Positions 59,453 to 64,000 of a stretch of 64,000 bases of DNA are shown here, piece by piece; the first letter of the stretch is position 1; every line of letters starts with the position of its first letter. Source of the DNA: Advenella mimigardefordensis DPN7 (GTDB lineage: Bacteria; Pseudomonadota; Gammaproteobacteria; Burkholderiales; Burkholderiaceae_B); contig NZ_CP003915.1 in the NCBI RefSeq assembly GCF_000521505.1, positions 992,001-1,056,000 of the forward strand, read 5' to 3'. Both the position numbers and the translations under genes were made by a program. The notes under the pieces are model-generated. The model searched no databases, was not told where the DNA came from, and saw only the letters and a program-made list of their open reading frames with translations.

Positions 59453-60163
59453 ATGGATTTTGACTTTTCCGTTATTCAGGATGCGCTGCCCAGCCTGCTG
59501 GCAGGCACCTGGGTCACAATCAAAATTACATTCTGGGGGCTGTTCGGCGGCGTGCTGCTGGGCGCCATCACGGGTGTGATCCGAACCTACATTCCGTCGC
59601 TGTTTTCAGCCGAAGCCATCCGCCGCAATCTGATTACCGGCATCCTGGGGCCGTTGCTGAGTCTGGTGGCCCAGATCTATGTACTGGTGGTGCGGGGCAC
59701 GCCTATCGTGGTGCAGGTCATGTTTATCTATTTTGCCCTGCCATTGCTCATGGACGTGCGCGTGGATGGCATGTCGGCCGCCATTGCCACTTTAATCATT
59801 AATTCCGGAGCGTATATTGCCGAAATCGTGCGCGGCGCGCTGCAGTCTGTACCCAAGGGGCTGTTCGAAGCAGGCCAATCCATGGGCCTTTCCTTTTACC
59901 GGATTCTGCTCAAGATTATCTGGCCGGTGGCGTTTCGCCGCATGATTCCGGCGTTGGGCAACCAGTGCATTATCAGTCTGAAGGATTCATCGCTTTTCAT
60001 CGTGATCGGCGTGGCCGAGCTGACCCGTCAGGGTCAGGAAATCATGGCTGCCAACTTTCGCGCAGTAGAAATCTGGGGTGCCGTCGCCGTCATTTACCTG
60101 ATTTTGAACGGGCTGATTGCACTCGTTCTGAAAATCATGGAACACAGGATGCGTAACGTATGA
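59453..60163 (+). CDS. glnP: Glutamine ABC transporter permease
   Basis: 236 residues, five helices, polar amino acid permease with the loop EIVRGALQSVPKGLFEAGQSMG and WPVAFRRMIPALGN. Works as a homodimer with GlnQ. Overlaps glnQ by 4 nt. Confidence 0.92.
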   Translation: MDFDFSVIQDALPSLLAGTWVTIKITFWGLFGGVLLGAITGVIRTYIPSLFSAEAIRRNLITGILGPLLSLVAQIYVLVVRGTPIVVQVMFIYFALPLLMDVRVDGMSAAIATLIINSGAYIAEIVRGALQSVPKGLFEAGQSMGLSFYRILLKIIWPVAFRRMIPALGNQCIISLKDSSLFIVIGVAELTRQGQEIMAANFRAVEIWGAVAVIYLILNGLIALVLKIMEHRMRNV

Positions 60164-60888
60164 GTATGGTTACATTTGAACATGTCGTCAAACGATTCGG
60201 CGACAATACGATTCTGAACGATATCAGTCTGAACATCGAAAAGGGCGAAGTAGTGGTGGTGGTGGGGCCATCCGGTTCCGGTAAATCCACGTTCCTGCGC
60301 TGTATTAACGCTCTGGAAACCATTCAGGAAGGCGATATCCGGGTTGGCGAACTCAGCGTGCGCGGCACGCAGGCCGAGGTGCGTGAACTGCGCCGCGAGG
60401 CGGGCATGGTCTTTCAGCAATTTAACCTGTTTCCGCAACTGACGGCACTGGAAAATGTCATGTTCGGCCCGCTGGAGTCTCGTGGCGTATCAAAGCAGCA
60501 GGCGCGTACCGAAGCGATCGCGTTGCTGGAAAAAGTGGGGCTGGCCGAAAGAATGAATCATTATCCGAGCGAACTGTCTGGCGGCCAGCAGCAGCGGGTA
60601 GCTATCGCACGTTCACTGGCGGTCAAGCCTTTATTGATGCTGTTTGACGAGCCCACTTCGGCCCTTGATCCGGAATTGCGTCACGAAGTGCTTAAAGTGA
60701 TGAAGGATCTGGCAGAAGAGGGCATGACCATGGTGGTGGTGACGCATGAAATGGACTTTGCCAGCAAGGTAGGCAGTCGCCTGCTTTTCATCGATAACGG
60801 CAAAATTGCCCATGACGGTAAACCGGCGGAGCTATTGTCTTCACCGCCAAGTCAGCGTTTGAAAGACTTTCTGCAGCATGTGGTGTAA
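60160..60888 (+). CDS. glnQ: Glutamine ABC transporter ATPase
   Basis: 242 residues; Walker [11 protein letters not shown]-loop VFQQFNLFPQLT, signature [15 protein letters not shown], Walker [15 protein letters not shown] and H-loop THEMDFA. Similar to the other amino acid ATPase of the window at 38255. Ends 41 bp before ilvD. Confidence 0.93.
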   Translation: MSMVTFEHVVKRFGDNTILNDISLNIEKGEVVVVVGPSGSGKSTFLRCINALETIQEGDIRVGELSVRGTQAEVRELRREAGMVFQQFNLFPQLTALENVMFGPLESRGVSKQQARTEAIALLEKVGLAERMNHYPSELSGGQQQRVAIARSLAVKPLLMLFDEPTSALDPELRHEVLKVMKDLAEEGMTMVVVTHEMDFASKVGSRLLFIDNGKIAHDGKPAELLSSPPSQRLKDFLQHVV

Positions 60889-60929
60889 ATTAGCGGATTC
60901 CCCCGTTTTTTCCAGGATGAAAGTCAGTC

Positions 60930-62789
60930 ATGCCCCAATATCGTTCCAAAACGTCGACTCACGGTCGTAATATGGCCGGTGCGCGTGCCTTGTGGCGCGC
61001 CACCGGTATGAAAGATGGCGACTTCGGTAAACCGATAGTTGCTGTCGTCAACTCATTTACCCAGTTTGTTCCGGGGCACGTGCACCTGAAGGATATGGGG
61101 CAACTGGTCGCACGGCACATCGAGACGGCCGGCGGTGTAGCCAAAGAGTTCAATACGATTGCGGTGGACGACGGTATTGCCATGGGGCACGGCGGCATGC
61201 TGTATTCGCTGCCATCGCGCGAACTGATTGCCGATTCGGTCGAATACATGGTCAACGCACATTGCGCCGATGCCATGGTTTGTATTTCCAACTGCGACAA
61301 GATCACCCCGGGTATGCTGATGGCTGCCATGCGGCTGAATATTCCTGTGGTGTTTGTTTCCGGTGGTCCGATGGAAGCCGGTAAAGTACTTGCGCCGGAC
61401 ACCAACAAAGTGATCAAGCTGGATCTGGTTGACGCCATGATCAAGGCGGGTGATCCGACGGTGTCGGACGCCGAAACAGATGCCGTGGAACGCAGCGCAT
61501 GCCCGACTTGTGGCTCCTGTTCAGGTATGTTTACCGCCAATTCCATGAACTGTCTGACCGAAGTGCTGGGCCTGTCCCTGCCGGGTAATGGCAGTATCGT
61601 TGCGACCCATGCCCGTCGTCGTGGATTGTTCGAGCGTGCTGGTGAGCTGATCGTTGAGTTGTGCAAGCGCTATTACGAACAGGACGATGCATCGGTGCTG
61701 CCGCGCTCTATTGCGAGCAAAAGCGCCTTTGAGAACGCCATGACCCTGGATGTGGCCATGGGCGGCTCAACCAACACTGTGCTGCACCTGCTGGCCGCGG
61801 CGCAGGAAGCAGGTGTGGATTTCAACATGGCAGACATTGACCGCATTTCGCGCCATGTGCCTTGTGTTTGTAAAGTCGCGCCGGCCACCAATAAATTTCA
61901 TATGGAAGACGTGCACCGCGCTGGCGGCGTGATCGCCATTCTGGGTGAATTGCGTCGTGCGGGCCTGCTCGATGCAGACGCCGGGAATGTACACAGTGGT
62001 ACGCTGGGCAAGGCGATTGATGCCTGGGACGTGAACAGCGGTCATGCCTCGGAAGAGGTTCAAACGTTCTATAAAGCGTCTCCTGGCGGTGTACCAACTC
62101 AGGTCGCCTTCAGTCAGGATCGGCAATTTGCCGAACTGGATCTGGATCGTGCCGAAGGTTGTATTCGCGACAAGGCGCATGCCTATTCGCAGGATGGCGG
62201 TCTGGCGGTGCTGTACGGTAATCTGGCGGAAAATGGCTGTATTGTTAAAACCGCAGGTGTGGATGAACGTATCCTGAAATTTACCGGCCGGGCCATTGTG
62301 TTCGAGAGCCAGGAAGATGCGACTGACGGTATTCTGGGTGGCAAGGTCAAGGAAGGCCACGTCGTGATTATTCGCTACGAGGGCCCCAAAGGCGGACCCG
62401 GCATGCAGGAAATGCTGTATCCCACCTCATATCTCAAATCCAAGGGACTGGGCGCCAAGGCGGCATTGCTGACCGATGGTCGCTTCTCTGGCGGTTCCTC
62501 AGGTCTGGTGATTGGTCATGCTTCTCCCGAAGCGGCAGAGGGCGGTACCATTGGTCTGGTGCATGACGATGACGTGATTGAAATCGACATTCCCAATCGC
62601 ACCATTAACCTGGCCGTGGATGATACCGAACTGACGCGTCGTCGTGCCGAGATGGAGAATCGCGGCCAAAGCGCCTGGCATCCGGTGCATCGTGAGCGTT
62701 ATGTATCACAGGCGCTCAAGGCCTATGCTGCGATGGCTACTTCCGCCGATCGCGGTGCAGTACGCGACATCAGTCAGTTGACAAAATAA
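60930..62789 (+). CDS. ilvD: Dihydroxy-acid dehydratase
   Basis: 619 residues. Penultimate step of branched-chain amino acid synthesis. Iron-sulfur ligand cysteines in [11 protein letters not shown] (Cys122) and [19 protein letters not shown] (191-197 region), [15 protein letters not shown], and [20 protein letters not shown] at the C-terminal side. AGGATG precedes the ATG. Ends with a clear terminator. Confidence 0.97.
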   Translation: MPQYRSKTSTHGRNMAGARALWRATGMKDGDFGKPIVAVVNSFTQFVPGHVHLKDMGQLVARHIETAGGVAKEFNTIAVDDGIAMGHGGMLYSLPSRELIADSVEYMVNAHCADAMVCISNCDKITPGMLMAAMRLNIPVVFVSGGPMEAGKVLAPDTNKVIKLDLVDAMIKAGDPTVSDAETDAVERSACPTCGSCSGMFTANSMNCLTEVLGLSLPGNGSIVATHARRRGLFERAGELIVELCKRYYEQDDASVLPRSIASKSAFENAMTLDVAMGGSTNTVLHLLAAAQEAGVDFNMADIDRISRHVPCVCKVAPATNKFHMEDVHRAGGVIAILGELRRAGLLDADAGNVHSGTLGKAIDAWDVNSGHASEEVQTFYKASPGGVPTQVAFSQDRQFAELDLDRAEGCIRDKAHAYSQDGGLAVLYGNLAENGCIVKTAGVDERILKFTGRAIVFESQEDATDGILGGKVKEGHVVIIRYEGPKGGPGMQEMLYPTSYLKSKGLGAKAALLTDGRFSGGSSGLVIGHASPEAAEGGTIGLVHDDDVIEIDIPNRTINLAVDDTELTRRRAEMENRGQSAWHPVHRERYVSQALKAYAAMATSADRGAVRDISQLTK

Positions 62790-62798
62790 AGCGAAGCG

Positions 62799-62825
62799 CG
62801 GCCGGTTTATCCGGCCGTTTTTCTT
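62799..62825 (+). terminator. Terminator after ilvD
   Basis: Perfect GC stem CGGCCGG (62799-62805) and CCGGCCG (62811-62817), TTTAT loop, then TTTTTCTTT. Confidence 0.9.
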
Positions 62826-62885
62826 TGTAAAGCCCTTCAGTGTTGTCGCGTATTTTCCTGTTGTATTCAAAATCAGGAGACACAG

Positions 62886-63608
62886 ATGAGCAAGTCAGAT
62901 AAAGCGGCAGATAGCGGTAAGGCTGATAGCAGGGCAAAGCGCCCGTCGCAAGGACAGGTTGCCGCGAAGTCGGGATCCGGTCGCAACACAGCCGATTCTT
63001 TGGTACCCGACGCAGCCAACAGACTGCAGGGCAGTCCGGCAATCAGCAAGCGCCTGAGCACACCGCGTAAAAGGGATTTTCCGGTAAGCGAAGCACGGCG
63101 TTATCTTGAGCCAGGCCCGATTGTTCTGGTGTCCTCGCACTGGCAGGGGCGCCACAATATCATGACCATGGGCTGGCATTGCATTCTGGAGTTTGCCCCC
63201 TCATTGTTCGGCTGCATTATTTCATCTGGCAATCACAGTTTCGATATGATTCGCAAAAGCAGTGAGTGCGTTATCAATCTGCCTACCACTGCGCTGACGG
63301 ATATTGTCTGTCGCATTGGCAATTGCAGCGGTAGCTCGGTGGACAAATTCTCCGCATTTGGATTGACAGCCAGCCCCGCAGAGCAGGTGAGCGCGCCGCT
63401 TATTGACCAATGCCATGCTGCGTTTGAATGCAAACTGCATGACGATGTGCTGGTCGATAAATATAATTATTTCATCTTCGAAATTGTGAAGGCGCATGTT
63501 GCTACCAGACCGGCCCATCCGGAAACGCTGCACTATACCGGCGATGGGGTATTCATGGTTGCCGGCAGGATCATCAGCCGCCGCAGCCTGTTCAGCAAAG
63601 TGCTGTGA
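62886..63608 (+). CDS. Flavin reductase-like (FMN-binding split barrel) protein
   Basis: 240 residues. N-terminal region of about 60 residues is disordered and basic, without a signal. Then the split-barrel domain: PGPIVLVSSHWQGRHNIMTMGWHCILEF, LFGCIISSGNHSFDMIRKSSECVINLPT, and HAAFECKLHDDVLVDKYNYFIFEIVKAHV. This is the flavin reductase-like family; its actual reaction is not known. Alone between ilvD and convergent ppc. Confidence 0.85.
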   Translation: MSKSDKAADSGKADSRAKRPSQGQVAAKSGSGRNTADSLVPDAANRLQGSPAISKRLSTPRKRDFPVSEARRYLEPGPIVLVSSHWQGRHNIMTMGWHCILEFAPSLFGCIISSGNHSFDMIRKSSECVINLPTTALTDIVCRIGNCSGSSVDKFSAFGLTASPAEQVSAPLIDQCHAAFECKLHDDVLVDKYNYFIFEIVKAHVATRPAHPETLHYTGDGVFMVAGRIISRRSLFSKVL

Positions 63609-63618
63609 CAATGCGCAT

Positions 63619-63644
63619 GCAGGCGCGCCAGCGGCAGCGCCTGC
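63619..63644. terminator. Hairpin between the flavin reductase and ppc genes
   Basis: GCAGGCGC (63619-63626) and GCGCCTGC (63637-63644) are perfect arms with a 10-nt loop; no T run on either side. Probable bidirectional end of two converging transcripts. Confidence 0.45.
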
Positions 63645-63652
63645 TGTTGCGA

Positions 63653-64000
63653 CTATCCTGAATTGCGCAGACCGGTGGCAATGCCATTGATGGTCAGATG
63701 GATGGTACGCTGGCTGCGTACTTGTTCCAGCTTGGAGGGTTCTTCTTCGGCATCCTCCAGCGCACGCTGGCGCCGGATGACTTCGACCTGCAGATAATTC
63801 AACGGATCGGTGTAGGCAAAGCGCTCCTGCAACGCGGCTTTCAGCGGTTGATTGTCGGCCAGCAGATCCTGCTGTTTGATGCTAAACAGGGCATCGCGCG
63901 TTAAGCCGAATTCTTTTTCAATCATGCCGAAGATCGTGCTGCGTATCTGCTGGTCTGCGACCAGTTCGCTGTATTGCCGTCCGATGTCCATATCGGTTTT
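63653..64000 (-). CDS. ppc: Phosphoenolpyruvate carboxylase, C-terminal end
   Basis: Last 115 residues; the rest lies beyond the window. KTDMDIGRQYSELV, EKEFGLTRDAL and the C-terminal signature TINGIATGLRNSG are typical of the enzyme, which makes oxaloacetate from PEP and bicarbonate. Family members end TINGIAAGMRNTG, so the last residue context is complete. Confidence 0.93.
   Translation of the reverse strand, partial: KTDMDIGRQYSELVADQQIRSTIFGMIEKEFGLTRDALFSIKQQDLLADNQPLKAALQERFAYTDPLNYLQVEVIRRQRALEDAEEEPSKLEQVRSQRTIHLTINGIATGLRNSG

Overview
The window reads as chromosomal DNA of a betaproteobacterium of the order Burkholderiales, most likely family Alcaligenaceae (Bordetella/Achromobacter/Advenella side). 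This rests on the overlapping metX-metW pair followed by an AmpG-type permease, gatCAB divergent from mreBCD-mrdA-rodA, a DUF3460 protein beside scpA-panC, prepilin peptidase-coaE-zapD, and metX rather than metA. The genus is an inference; no rRNA or tRNA gene was seen. The base composition looks fairly even and moderately GC-rich. Genes are densely packed on both strands, with many 4-nt or 8-nt overlaps.

Left part (1-7760): 5' end of gshA (cut by the window edge), a small lipoprotein, metX-metW, an AmpG-like permease, two overlapping multihaem cytochrome c genes closed by a clear terminator, then exonuclease III (xth) read leftward and broken by a one-base deficit in an A7 run. Accessory part (7940-22770): an EamA exporter, a LysR regulator divergent from a DoxX protein and a LigB-type ring-cleavage dioxygenase, and then an iron/metallophore uptake locus. 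That locus has two fused TMD-NBD ABC transporters (YbtP/YbtQ type), a C-terminally truncated phosphopantetheinyl transferase, an AraC regulator (YbtA/PchR type) whose promoter carries a Fur box, and two paralogous 702-residue TonB receptors flanking an RhtX/FptX/YbtX-type MFS permease. No synthetase is present in the window, so it looks like a pure uptake locus for a yersiniabactin/pyochelin-like compound. A repeated leader motif precedes both receptors and, in weaker form, the ABC genes; I propose it as the operator of the AraC regulator.

Core part (22880-44820): pyrE, gatCAB, the rod-shape cluster mreB-mreC-mreD-mrdA-rodA (mreB has a second homopolymer frameshift just before the usual MAIDLGT core), mutY, ftsEX, an amino-acid ABC operon aapQMP without its binding protein, a DUF3460 gene, scpA, panC, a one-domain LuxR-type regulator, an NlpE-like lipoprotein beside a fifteen-unit 12-bp tandem repeat, a reduced prepilin peptidase, coaE and zapD.

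Right part (44960-64000): an mdtABC-type heteromeric RND efflux operon with its own OprM-type channel, cysE, a Nudix-ThiE fusion and a DUF815 ATPase read leftward, ispB, glnH-(terminator)-glnP-glnQ, ilvD with a terminator, a flavin reductase-like gene and the 3' end of ppc. Most genes are standard housekeeping; the parts worth a second look are the metallophore locus with its repeated leader, a possible Fur-controlled small RNA, the two homopolymer frameshifts and the 12-bp repeat.
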